Below are positions 9,893 through 17,802 of a stretch of DNA of 17,802 bases, piece by piece. The DNA is from Smittium culicis (lineage: Eukaryota > Kickxellomycota > Harpellomycetes > Harpellales > Legeriomycetaceae), in NCBI GenBank assembly GCA_001970855.1, contig LSSN01002790.1, positions 1 through 17,802 on the forward strand, in the 5' to 3' direction. Within the stretch, counting starts at the first letter, position 1; each line of letters begins with the position of its first letter. The notes below the pieces were generated by a model, which searched no databases, had not been told where the DNA came from, and saw nothing but the letters and a program-made list of their open reading frames with translations. A program made the translations under genes and the position numbers.

Positions 9893-10645
9893 TTATTTGT
9901 GGAGAACGAAATCGAATCTGGATAGGTTATGAGCTAGAGCAGCGAGCTGGGGGCCGTACCTGTTTGAGTTTTCATAAAGTTCAAAAAGGGGAACAGCGAC
10001 GAGTTTTGAGTTTTTGGGAATGCATAGTTTGCGGCGTTCAGGAAGGTTGACAGTCTGGTAGATGACTAGTTCTTTTGGGTTGGAAACATGGGCAGGGAGG
10101 TAAGGGTACATTTCGGTTTCAAAGTTGGGTCTGTACCAGCAAGAAACGACTTCGCCGAACTGCCAGTCGAGATCTTCGAACTCAGTTTCGAGCGAGCTGT
10201 CGGACTTCAGAGGCGCTAGTTGGCAGTTGAGGCACTTGCGGAAGTTGGCGAGTGTTTGGGCGTTCGATTGGATGATTGAAGTGTTGGCACCTGCAGCGGC
10301 GATGGTGTCGGCACCAGGGTTTGGGAGCAAGTAATCAGATTCGAGGCCAGGTTGGGCGAGGGTAGAGTTATCGGACAAATTGGCTTGGCTGAAAGCGGAA
10401 GTCCCAGGTAGCCTGAAATAAGTGTTTGCGGTTTGGAGCATTAGTACGTGGGGGAAATTGTGTTCGTGAACAAGCATGACAGCTTCTACGTTCTTTACGG
10501 TGTGGCCGGTTGAGGAGTATTCAGCCTTTAATCTTTCGATTCGAGCTTGTACTGAAACATCCTCGTCGCTTAAAGGCTCTTTTGAAGTTATTGCATAGTT
10601 TTCGAGAGGGTAAATATTGAGTTTAGGAGAAGTTGTGGATGTCAT
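9893..10645 (-). CDS. NUDT21: Cleavage factor Im 25-kDa subunit (CFIm25, CPSF5/NUDT21)
   Basis: CFIm25 dimerises, binds UGUA in pre-mRNA through a catalytically dead Nudix fold and helps choose poly(A) sites in the nucleus. The single-exon frame gives 250 residues (human about 227). Conserved blocks in order are IYPLENYAITSKEPL (11-25), VQARIERLKAEY (32-43), VEAVMLVHEHNFPHVLMLQ (53-71), NTYFRLPG (74-81), CWYRPNFE (169-176), YPYLPAHVSNPKE (180-192), KLVAVPLFELYEN (214-226) and LSRFDFVLHK (241-250). After LPG the usual GGE and Nudix helix are absent. Residues 82 to about 145 are a Ser/Asn/Ala-rich linker, making the LPG-to-WRPNFE distance about 50 residues longer than in human. I see no intron in that segment. 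Enzymatic activity is not expected in this family in any case. Confidence 0.95.
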   Translation of the reverse strand: MTSTTSPKLNIYPLENYAITSKEPLSDEDVSVQARIERLKAEYSSTGHTVKNVEAVMLVHEHNFPHVLMLQTANTYFRLPGTSAFSQANLSDNSTLAQPGLESDYLLPNPGADTIAAAGANTSIIQSNAQTLANFRKCLNCQLAPLKSDSSLETEFEDLDWQFGEVVSCWYRPNFETEMYPYLPAHVSNPKELVIYQTVNLPERRKLCIPKNSKLVAVPLFELYENSNRYGPQLAALAHNLSRFDFVLHK

Positions 10646-12240
10646 ATTGTTTGGATGTTTTTATTTTAAATGTTTTATTTGACTCGATGGAAGTGATAGT
10701 AGATTAAGTGAATGGAGAGATGAAGAGTTGACTCTTTTAAAAAATATTGAAGGTAACTAAAGTTGTTGGTTTTAAGAGCGATGAAGTAGAAAAATTCTAT
10801 AAAGTTTATTGTTGTTTGACTGTCAAATACAATAAGTATTTATTTTAATCGCATAAATTAGGAAATTTGTTGTTAATTTTGGAGTGTGCTGTGTAGTTGA
10901 TTGACAGTTTAATTTTTTTGATTTAATTGGGTTGCATTTAAAGGAATCAAAAAAAATGAACAGAACTGACAATTTGGATTATGTGTTTATATTAACCTAT
11001 TTAACAATTGCGAGGTAACTAGCAAGAAAGAATTACTTTATGTGTTTGGTTATGCATCCGAATAACTAGAGCGATAACTAAATATTGTTTTATAAGGACA
11101 ATATTTCTAAATGTTAAATGTTAAATGTTAAAGATAAAGATAAGCAAAGATTAATAGAGTTTTGGGACACGGTATTTATTTACTTATACCCTTACAAAGA
11201 GATACAAACATTAATAAAGTGCAATTAATAGATCTAAATAATCGTATCAAGCGTGCATTATTATTTTAGATAATAGTACAATTTAACTATAGATTATCTC
11301 TATCATAGCTATTAAACGTGAATGATTTTTTCCACCCATGTAAATGTTAATTTTGTTCACCTTTATATAATTTGAGTTTAAGATATATTGATAAATTTTT
11401 AATAAGTCTACATAATTAATAAAGGCTAAGGGTAGTTTATAAAGGAGTATTCTAACCAAAAAAAAAAAAGGAGTGGAATAAATAGGAGGGGGGTAAATTC
11501 TGATTTTAGGCAGCAAAAATACAGGGCACAATTTAAATGCGCCTAAAATAAATAAGGGTTCACTTGAATAAAAGAAAATATATTGATTTATGTTAATATT
11601 AGTTAATAGCAGTTTTGGTTATCCAATTTAGAATTACAAGTGTAGTTATTGAGAGATGGAAATAGATATTGTTTAAAAAATAGATATTTGAGGCAAATGT
11701 TTTGGGTTTAGTAGTCGAAAAGATCGTATAGGTCGACAGATATCAGCAATATAAGACCTCAAGGGATAACTTTTGTTGTAGTGTATATTTTGGTATTACA
11801 TGGGAGTATCTATTAGACGAGCCTGTTAGGCTAGAGAGACCTTATGGTGGTTATAGGTGTGGCACATAATGGAGATTGGTAGAAAAGTATTAGTTGTAAA
11901 AAGTGGTAAAGTTAATTGGACTTTTGTATAGACATTTCAATTTGTGTATTTTGTAGAGTATTTAGTGTGTTTTGTAGAGTATTTGGAGTGGTATTGAGAG
12001 TAGTTCTATGCAGTAAAGTAATCGCGCCAAGCAAGTACAGTTCATAATCCCCCACACCAATTCAGAAACCAAATGTCAGCTGTATTCGGCTGCTCATTAT
12101 CAGCTTAATCCAGTCCTAAAATTCACACTAGCGAGATGCTTTTCTTAATTCGCTGTGTTAATAGGATTATGAGTTGGAGAATTTGGCTCTTAAAGTTTTA
12201 GCCGAAAATCAATAAATAGGTTGATCCATTCGCCACCTCA
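10646..12240. other. AT-rich gene-free spacer upstream of NUDT21
   Basis: No coding frame with family resemblance is visible on either strand. The 82-codon minus-strand frame at 11283-11531 is low-complexity and has no recognisable motif. Near the NUDT21 start there are two TGACAG-type motifs (plus-strand ctgtca at 10820-10825, which sits in a palindrome at 10815-10827, and tgacag near 10902) and a related tgacaa near 10966. A 21-bp direct duplication lies at 11948-11989, and a short three-copy taaatgt repeat near 11110. Promoter elements for NUDT21 are probably in the first few hundred bases. Confidence 0.5.
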
Positions 12241-12252
12241 TTTTACTCGTGG

Positions 12253-12426
12253 GCTATTGGCAGGAAATTGGTTGATGTTTCACATTGCTTGTAAGTGTGT
12301 TGATCTATTGGATAAACAATTATGCACAGCTATTGGATAGATTTAGGTGCATGTAATTGGCCGAGTCATAAGATGCGCTATTGGCTAAAAAATATGTGTA
12401 TGCTATTGGCTAATTATATTAAGAAG
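12253..12426. promoter_or_regulatory. Phased array of inverted CCAAT (ATTGG) motifs, ~25-bp period
   Basis: ATTGG occurs on the plus strand at 12256, 12267, 12307, 12332, 12356, 12380 and 12405, with further single copies at 12551 and 12817. The last five in the array are 25, 24, 24 and 25 bp apart, and most sit in gctattgg, often preceded by atgc. The block therefore reads as a degenerate tandem repeat of about 25 bp carrying one CCAAT site per unit. CCAAT is the NF-Y/HAP complex site. The array lies about 0.8-0.9 kb upstream of the TAM41 start. A link to respiratory-type (HAP) control of a mitochondrial lipid gene is a guess. Confidence 0.55.
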
Positions 12427-12468
12427 GTAGTTGGGCAGGGGAATGAAGAAATGCGAGTGGGCAAGAGA

Positions 12469-12627
12469 TAGCTGCGTTCTGATAGGCAGTGGGATTGACA
12501 CACAGAAGCGATTGTTGGCTGGGGCAGATATTATGCCGGCAGATGGAGTTATTGGCTCGCGGGGGGGGTAGGAGCGAGTGTTTGCAAATAGTTTGAGAGT
12601 CGAAAGTGCGGAGTTTCAGCGCAGCTA
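12469..12627. other. GC-richer island closed by inverted repeats; possible structured RNA
   Basis: The segment begins with tagctgcg (12469-12476) and ends with its exact complement cgcagcta (12620-12627). The pairing can be prolonged by ctg/cag beyond a 2-nt bulge. Inside, ctcgc (12556-12560) pairs with gcgag (12574-12578) around a loop containing eight G. A 13-A run follows directly on the plus strand. The island is clearly less AT-rich than its surroundings. It resembles no snRNA, RNase P, SRP or tRNA that I recognise, and no Pol III terminator is placed properly, so a plain upstream control region is equally likely. Confidence 0.25.
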
Positions 12628-12878
12628 AAAAAAAAAAAAGAAAAGAAAGTTCTAAAAATAAATTAAGAGATTAAATGATTGTTTTGGTAGAGTAGCATGA
12701 ATGGCGTCAACTGAAAAAAGAATACTCAGATCCAGCCAAGTGCGATTTTCTAGTCACCAGAAATAAGCGCTGAAAATAAGCGTAGGCTTGAAGAGAAAGC
12801 AAAATACGCTCGTGTGATTGGCGTTAATTCCGGGCAGCTTTAAAGCCCAGCAATCGATGAGCCTTTAAACTCCGCTGA

Positions 12879-12897
12879 TATAAAAATGTATAAAAAG
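12879..12897 (+). promoter_or_regulatory. Two tandem TATA boxes upstream of TAM41
   Basis: The sequence tataaaaa begins at 12879 and again at 12889, ten bases apart. It is followed from about 12930 by a long pyrimidine-rich tract, a usual look for a fungal core promoter and leader. The first ATG well downstream of any start about 30 nt away is the TAM41 initiation codon at 13177, which supports the assignment. The leader would then be about 250 nt. Confidence 0.5.
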
Positions 12898-12910
12898 AGA
12901 GCTGCAGAAA

Positions 12911-12997
12911 ATGCTGAGACAAGAATTTCTCTCTGCTTTTTATCTTCTCTCATCCCACTCCATTGAAAATCCTCTCAATAAATTACTCTCTCTATAA
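12911..12997 (+). other. Possible 28-codon upstream ORF in the TAM41 leader
   Basis: An ATG at 12911 opens a short frame (MLRQEFLSAFYLLSSHSIEN and on) ending at a TAA at 12995-12997. It lies only about 20 bp past the second TATA box, so it may fall before the transcription start and never be in the mRNA. No other ATG occurs between it and the TAM41 start. It resembles nothing known. Confidence 0.2.
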
Positions 12998-13176
12998 AAT
13001 ATCCCACATTTTCTTTTTTTTATTTTTATATATATTCAGCCCTTTTTATATCTTTTAAATCTTCTCTTTCCTCTATTTTTTCGCTGACGACTACGACTAA
13101 CAACTGTCCAACATTTACCCTCTCAAATTCAATCTAGATTCCTCTCAATTTCCCCCCTCATTACTTTAGATTAATC

Positions 13177-14811
13177 ATGTTTTTATACTCAAGAAAATCT
13201 CTCATGTTTGCCAAAATTCCGGCGTATAATACCTTATCCGTAAGCCGTTTTTCCATTTAAGCTCTCTCCACGCACCACATTTCTTTATTACTAATGCCCA
13301 ACCCTTTCTTTTTTCACTCCCATATCAACTTATAAACATCATACATAAAAAATTAAAATCGTGCTTTTGATATTTTTGCTTTATAGTCTAACCCGCAATT
13401 TCTTAAAACTGTATCCCTCTTTTACTCAACCAAATTGTCCACTGATGCTACCCAAAACTCTTCAATACAAGACCATTCTTTACTAATAACTGACCCTTCG
13501 AAACTACAAAAGCAGAGCTCATTAAATCCTGAAATACAAAGCGTTACCCCAATAAAGCTTCACCAACTCAACACTGAACTTCCCCAAAACCCATTGCCCT
13601 CGATTAACCTTCCATTAACCCCAAATACCACCACCAAAATCCCTAAATCTTCCCCCAGTAACATCAAAGTTACCCCAAACGTCGATTCAAACACTAAATT
13701 AAACCTCTCTTTAAACGCCTCCACAAAACTTTCTCAGGACTCAGTTACCGAACAGGCCCGAAAAAAGCTTTCCAAATCCCTTTTAACTAATTTTGATGCC
13801 CCAATTAAGTACGCTTTCGCCTACGGAAGTGGTATATTCCCTCAAACTCCCTCCTCTACCTCCACAGAATCTCCCCAACCCCCTTTTAGCTCTGGAAACA
13901 TGGTCGACATGATATTTGCCGTCTCTCATCCTGAACACTGGCACTCAATAAATATTAGCCAAAACCCTTCTCACTACTCGTTCCTGAAAAATTTCGGTTC
14001 ATCTGCCGTCAGTTTCGTCCAAACAAAGTTTGGTTCTGGTATATACTACAACCCATACGTCCAGCTTGGCGATCTTAACGTTAAATATGGCGTTATTTCC
14101 CTTGACTCTCTTGTTGGCGATTTATTAAGCTGGGAAACTTGCTATGTTGCTGGTCGAATGCATAAACCTACCCTTAACTTAATCGACAACAAATTCGTTA
14201 GACTATGCTCTCGTGTAAATTTAGCAACTGCTGCCCGCGTTGCACTACTGTCTCTCCCCGAAACTTTCTCTGAAAAAGAGTTCTTCACCACCATTGCAAC
14301 TTTGTCTTACAACGGTGACATGAGATTCTCTGTTGGCGGTGAAGCTCCTAATAAAATTTCTAATATCGTTAATAACCAAATCGACAGCTTGCGCCAAATG
14401 TACTCTGAAGTTATTGAAGGCCTCGAATGCGTTTGGTACACTTCCAATATCTCTGACCATAAATCACTTAATGGCTCTCCCCTCATGATGCAGCAAAATA
14501 TGGACCCTGAAGTTCGCTCCCTCCAAGTATTCAAAAAACTGCCAGCAAAACTTAAAGCGATCATCGCCGCAACTTATGAAAACAATTACTCCCTCGAAAT
14601 CAGTTCCTCAACAGACTATGATAGCTCTGACAATAAAACTGCTATCGGTATCGTCTCTAGCCCCAATATCCCTGAACTTGTATCTGCTTCAGTCCAATCA
14701 ATCGTTAGATGGCCTTCGTTCACCCAATCAATTAAAGGAATCTTCTCTGCTGGCCTCTATAAAAGCTACAAATACGCAAAATCAAAAAGATCAAAAGCTA
14801 GAAATAATTAG
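13177..14811 (+). CDS. TAM41: Mitochondrial CDP-diacylglycerol synthase TAM41, two exons
   Basis: TAM41 makes CDP-diacylglycerol from phosphatidic acid and CTP on the matrix side of the mitochondrial inner membrane, the first step toward cardiolipin. The model is join(13177..13239,13387..14811), 495 residues. Exon 1 encodes MFLYSRKSLMFAKIPAYNTL, a basic, hydrophobic presequence. The 147-nt intron starts GTAAGC, ends TAG and is phase 0. Exon 2 continues SNPQFLKTVSLFYSTKLS. Conserved family blocks are KYAFAYGSGIFPQ (about 162-174), VDMIFAVSHPEHWHSIN (about 194-210), HYSFLKNFGS, GSGIYYNPYV, VKYGVISLDSLVGDLLSWE, YVAGRMHKP and the GEAPNKISNIVNNQ block. The nucleotidyltransferase GSG and the following Asp are present. 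A Ser/Thr/Asn/Pro-rich linker of about 110 residues before the catalytic part makes it longer than yeast Tam41 (about 385). A frame opening at the TTG at 13435 would lose the targeting signal. Confidence 0.95.
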
Positions 14812-15588
14812 TTTATTCTTCTCCCACTTACCTTTATCTAATGTAACATTAAATACGTCACAAATCCCACTTTTTTGTTTATTTAAAAGTTTTTTTTTTT
14901 AACCTTTTTTATTTTATTTTTTTTTTAAATAAAACTCTATAACTTATTCAACCTCGTTATTAAATTATATTATAAAATAGTATTTTTATTCTTTCTATTT
15001 AAATGCCATGCTTTCAAGAGTTTAAAAACATAGTAATATTCGGATATACAACAAACTATAATTTCAAAAAACCCTAAATATTAAACTTCATTAGAAAAAA
15101 TATTATTAGCTAAACCCAATGAAAAATAATGCATATTTATTAAATTCGATGATTATTGGCCACAATCAAATAGCTGATCAGAATAATCAACTAACAGTCC
15201 AATTATAAGTGAATATTGGTTGATTCTCTTAAATTATGCTTCATAAAAGAAAAATTTTTTTTTTTCTCCTCAGTACATTTATTTGCAACTGAAAAAAAAA
15301 AAAATTCTGAAAATAAATAATTTTATTTATATGTTTTCGTGTAAATTCAGTAGCAAGATTTTTTTATTATCAAAATTTATCAACTTTTTTAATTGAATAA
15401 GTAAAATAACTAAGTATTATTTCTTAAAGCCGCTATTCAATAAGTCTTTTCTTTTATAAAACTAGAATTCTATAAAAATAATAGTTTTAGCAATAGTTTA
15501 ATTTTTTTTTTTCGACGACAATCAAATCGGCTAATCCATCCCTCACAACTTGAACACTTTCTTATAACAAAAAAATATATATATTATC
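14812..15588. other. TAM41 3' region and RRP14 upstream region
   Basis: This AT-rich stretch has no coding frame I can support. An AATAAA at 14928-14933, preceded by T-runs, is a plausible poly(A) signal for TAM41. The remainder presumably includes the RRP14 promoter. No distinct TATA element or repeat stands out apart from homopolymer A and T tracts near 15255 and 15290. Confidence 0.55.
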
Positions 15589-17141
15589 ATGATTATTGAT
15601 ACTGTCGATTTAAATGTAAGTCCATTTTTTATATATATTTTTTTTGCTAGTTTGCAAAAAGAAAAATTATTCCCTAACAGTTGATTTATGTTTGTGCTTT
15701 AAAACACGCACCCTCCCTCTCACCCCCTATAAAATTTTAAACTTTGCTATATTTAAAAGCTAATATGAGTTTACTTTATTTTAATATAGGCACGCTTAGT
15801 GATGCATGACAATGCTTTCAATAAAATCGTCAATTTGATTCCTGCTAAACATTATTTACCAGTAGATCCTGCAACAATTGTAATTTAAAAATAAATTTTA
15901 GTTACTCTCATCTTTTATGATTAATCTAGAAATCTCTTTTAGCTCACTACAACTATACATTTTTAGTATGAGAAATGAATTCTAAATTCTGTTTTTTATT
16001 TAAAAAAAAAAATTTGGAAACTTTTTAGCACTCAAAATTCATGAAGAATCCTAAAAAATCAGATTTGGAGGAGGCAGCCGCAAGAAAAAACATTAAAAAA
16101 TCCCAATTAGAGCTAGGAAGGCATAAAACAGTCCAAGAAATAGTTTTGGAAAAGGCAGACTTAAAAACACAAGAGAACCAAGATGAAGAAGAGGAACATG
16201 ATGATTTGGAAGGCGAAGAATTATCGTTTGATCAAGATTCAGACTATGAAGATATTTCCGAGACGGAAGAGAATGGCGAAAATAAAATAGATATTACTAT
16301 GGACGAAGCGACAAAAACACCGGCATCTATGCAAGCAGTAGGAATTTCAGAGCTTCGTGATCGTCTGCAAAACAGGATAGAGATGCTAAGGAAAAACAGG
16401 ATGCCTAAAAAGCCCAACCCAAACGCGCAACAAAGCCAGCCGCGCAATAACAGCAAGAAAAGACAGCGCGCTTTGCCAATTCCTCATGTTCCAGACGAAA
16501 AGCTCGTGTCGTACGACAATATCAGCGGCAGCAACTCGCACCAGGACTCGATCAACGGCAGCGGCGACTTCAGGAAGGCAAAGAAGCTCAAAACGGACAT
16601 TTCGATAGGTAATAATCTGGACATTTCGTCACCGGGAGGCAAAGCGAGCAGCAAAGGCAAAAAGAAGGCCCCACCAACCAAGCATCAGAAACTGCTCAAG
16701 ATCAAATCCAAAAAAGAAAAACTCGAGACTTTAGCCAAAGAAAACCCAGAGAAACACGCTGAAATCGCTGAGAATTCGAAATGGACGATGGCGATACTTA
16801 AAGCGTCAGGAGTCAAACTCTCGAATGACGAGAAGCTCGTTGCCAAATCACTGAAAAAGCAGCAGCAAGCCAAGAACAAGTCCGCCAAAACCTGGGCCGA
16901 GCGCAAGAGCACAGTCAAGAAATCGATCGCTGAGCGCCAGTCCAAGCGCGAAGCCAACTTGAAAGCGCGCAGCGAAGGCAAGAAGAAATCGTCCAAGAAA
17001 GGATCCGGCGGCAAGTCGTCGGCCAGCAAAGGCGTCAAAGTATCCAAAAGCTCTAAAAAGTCTGGCTCTTCAGCTGGAAAAAAAACTAGGCCCGGGTTTG
17101 AAGGCGCCCCCATCTCGCGATCGAAAAAATCTCGGAAATAA
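15589..17141 (+). CDS. RRP14: Nucleolar ribosome-biogenesis protein RRP14/SURF6, three exons
   Basis: SURF6/Rrp14 binds pre-rRNA in the nucleolus and is needed for maturation of both ribosomal subunits. The model is join(15589..15615,15790..15879,16029..17141), 409 residues. Exon 1 is only nine codons (MIIDTVDLN). Exon 2 gives ARLVMHDNAFNKIVNLIPAK and HYLP, the N-terminal RRP14 domain. Exon 3 begins HSKFMKNPKKSDL and RHKTVQEIV. Both introns are phase 0, start GTAAGT and GTAATT and end TAG; unspliced reading hits stops. An acidic tract (about residues 91-121) precedes the C-terminal SURF6 domain, seen in KLLKIKSKKEKLETL, the KWTMAILKASGVKLSNDEKL region, KTWAERKSTVKKSIAERQSK and the closing RPGFEG. 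The tail is Lys/Ser-rich. Starting at the ATG at 16041 would drop the whole N-terminal domain. Base composition shifts to GC-rich from about 16430. Confidence 0.93.
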
Positions 17142-17167
17142 TCTTGACCCCCTTTTTGAAAATAGTA

Positions 17168-17179
17168 AATAAAAATAAA
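17168..17179 (+). terminator. Tandem poly(A) signals of RRP14
   Basis: Two abutting AATAAA hexamers start 27 nt after the RRP14 stop codon. The spacing to the stop is short, but fungal 3' UTRs can be this compact. Confidence 0.45.
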
Positions 17180-17180
17180 T

Positions 17181-17216
17181 AATCAATCAATCAAACTAAC
17201 AAACAAACAAACAAAC
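17181..17216. repeat. Compound AATC/AAAC microsatellite
   Basis: Three aatc units pass into about five aaac units directly after the poly(A) signals. It is a simple-sequence repeat with no sign of other function. Confidence 0.9.
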
Positions 17217-17679
17217 ATATAATCACTTAAATTACTCTACCCATTTTTCACCCTTTATATACAACAAAACCACACCTCGTTTTACCTTTTCTATCTTTTT
17301 TTTTTTGTTTCCTCGCTATAATACAACCCTCAGTATATTAAAATATATTTTAAATTATTATTATATATGCTATCCTATTAACGTATTCATTATACCTCTT
17401 TTGTCGATTTGCAATTTCACACTGATTTATATATTTTTTTCAAGCTTTTGAACTCACAAAATTTATTAATAAACCTCACAATTCTTCCTCGCAGCCCACC
17501 CCCACCTATCACACCCCTAAAATAAACATTATCCAAACAATTTAAAATTTGTGTTAATTGTAGTTAATCAAACACACACACACACCCCTCTATTCTTAAA
17601 CACTTTCCCATCTTTTTTTCCCTCTCTACTAGTTTCCTTTTCTTCACAATAGAAAACCTTTACTTTTCATTCTCTCGGA

Positions 17680-17802
17680 ATGGCTTCCTTGAAAGATAAC
17701 TGCGAATCTCTATTTAAACATATCGACGCTTTAAGGTACTTACATAAATACATATCAAGTAAATACAATATCCCTCTTCCACCCCCCCCCCCCCCCCCCC
17801 CA
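17680..17802 (+). CDS. Possible 5' end of an unidentified gene, cut by the window
   Basis: An ATG at 17680 after a pyrimidine-rich leader opens MASLKDNCESLFKHIDALR. This may continue through YLHKYISSKYNIPLP into a proline run encoded by the C-tract, or exon 1 may end at the AG/GTAC near 17736, in which case the rest is intron. Codon use and the leader look gene-like, and the helix-like sequence is plausible as an N-terminus, but I do not recognise the family. Only about 40 codons are present. It lies in the same direction as RRP14, about 540 bp downstream. Confidence 0.35.
   Translation, partial: MASLKDNCESLFKHIDALRYLHKYISSKYNIPLPPPPPPPP
17782..17801. repeat. Run of 20 C at the window end
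   Basis: Twenty consecutive C close the window, followed by one A. A homopolymer of G/C this long in an AT-rich genome is a common place for assembly to stop, so the exact length should not be trusted. Confidence 0.9.

Larger units (their letters stand above)
17142..17679. other. RRP14 3' region and upstream region of the terminal gene
   Basis: Two AATAAA signals at 17168-17173 and 17174-17179 lie just after the RRP14 stop. A microsatellite and AT-rich filler follow, then a CA-rich and pyrimidine-rich tract (17565-17650) that resembles the leader of a plus-strand gene. No other coding sequence is seen. Confidence 0.55.

Noticed and set aside
11283..11531. 82-codon minus-strand frame
   Set aside because: Low-complexity translation of AT-rich DNA (Ile, Tyr, Phe, Leu), no motif, no supporting neighbours or splice partners.
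11948..11989. 21-bp direct duplication around ttttgtagagtattt
   Set aside because: Only two imperfect copies in noncoding DNA; likely replication slippage.
13435..13437. TTG at 13435 as the TAM41 start
   Set aside because: Not an ATG; upstream in-frame sequence continues through an acceptor to a first exon with an ATG and a presequence.
16041..16043. ATG at 16041 as the RRP14 start
   Set aside because: It would omit the conserved N-terminal RRP14 domain found in phase in two upstream exons.
1..17802. tRNA, rRNA and spliceosomal snRNA genes
   Set aside because: No B-box-like GGTTCRANNCC in context, no U1/U2/U6 signature stretches and no rRNA-like block found by eye on either strand.

Overview
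The window looks like a piece of an AT-rich fungal nuclear genome. It carries intron-containing eukaryotic housekeeping genes, a mitochondrial presequence and a decayed LINE-type retrotransposon, and nothing bacterial. An early-diverging fungus, possibly Kickxellomycotina/Harpellales, would fit the low GC, the compact genes with introns of roughly 110-245 nt, and the presence of CFIm25 and PRKRIP1, which budding yeast lacks. That placement is inference and cannot be fixed from this sequence alone.

Layout. About 1-5735 is one degenerate non-LTR retrotransposon on the minus strand. From its 3' end it shows six perfect 16-bp tandem units, a perfect 11-bp stem-loop, ORF2 remnants (C-terminal domain, reverse transcriptase with an intact YADD, AP-type endonuclease) and ORF1 remnants (zinc knuckle, RNA-binding-like part). 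ORF1 is interrupted by about 299 bp rich in hairpins that is either an intron or a small insertion. 5736-6903 is AT-rich and carries no gene I can see. 6904-8390 is a five-exon minus-strand ESCRT-II gene (SNF8/VPS22), assembled here from short exons. It is divergent from the spliceosomal gene PRKRIP1 (8969-9700, +). PRKRIP1 converges on the CFIm25/NUDT21 cleavage-factor gene (9893-10645, -). A 2.5-kb gene-free spacer follows, holding a phased ~25-bp array of ATTGG (inverted CCAAT) motifs, a GC-rich island bounded by inverted repeats, and two TATA boxes. Next come TAM41 (13177-14811, +, two exons, mitochondrial CDP-DAG synthase) and RRP14/SURF6 (15589-17141, +, three exons, nucleolar ribosome biogenesis). 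The window ends in a possible first exon of an unidentified gene and a run of 20 C.

The genes share no pathway. They cover endosomal sorting, splicing, 3'-end processing, cardiolipin precursor synthesis and ribosome assembly, as expected for an ordinary stretch of eukaryotic chromosome. All seven introns I could place start GTAA and end TAG, and several first exons are only 27-63 nt long, so simple ORF scans miss the true N-termini of three of the five genes. I found no convincing undescribed system. The most unusual items are the CFIm25 protein with a large insertion where the Nudix loop should be, the phased CCAAT array, the LINE 3' hairpin with its repeats, and the hairpin-rich interruption of the LINE ORF1.
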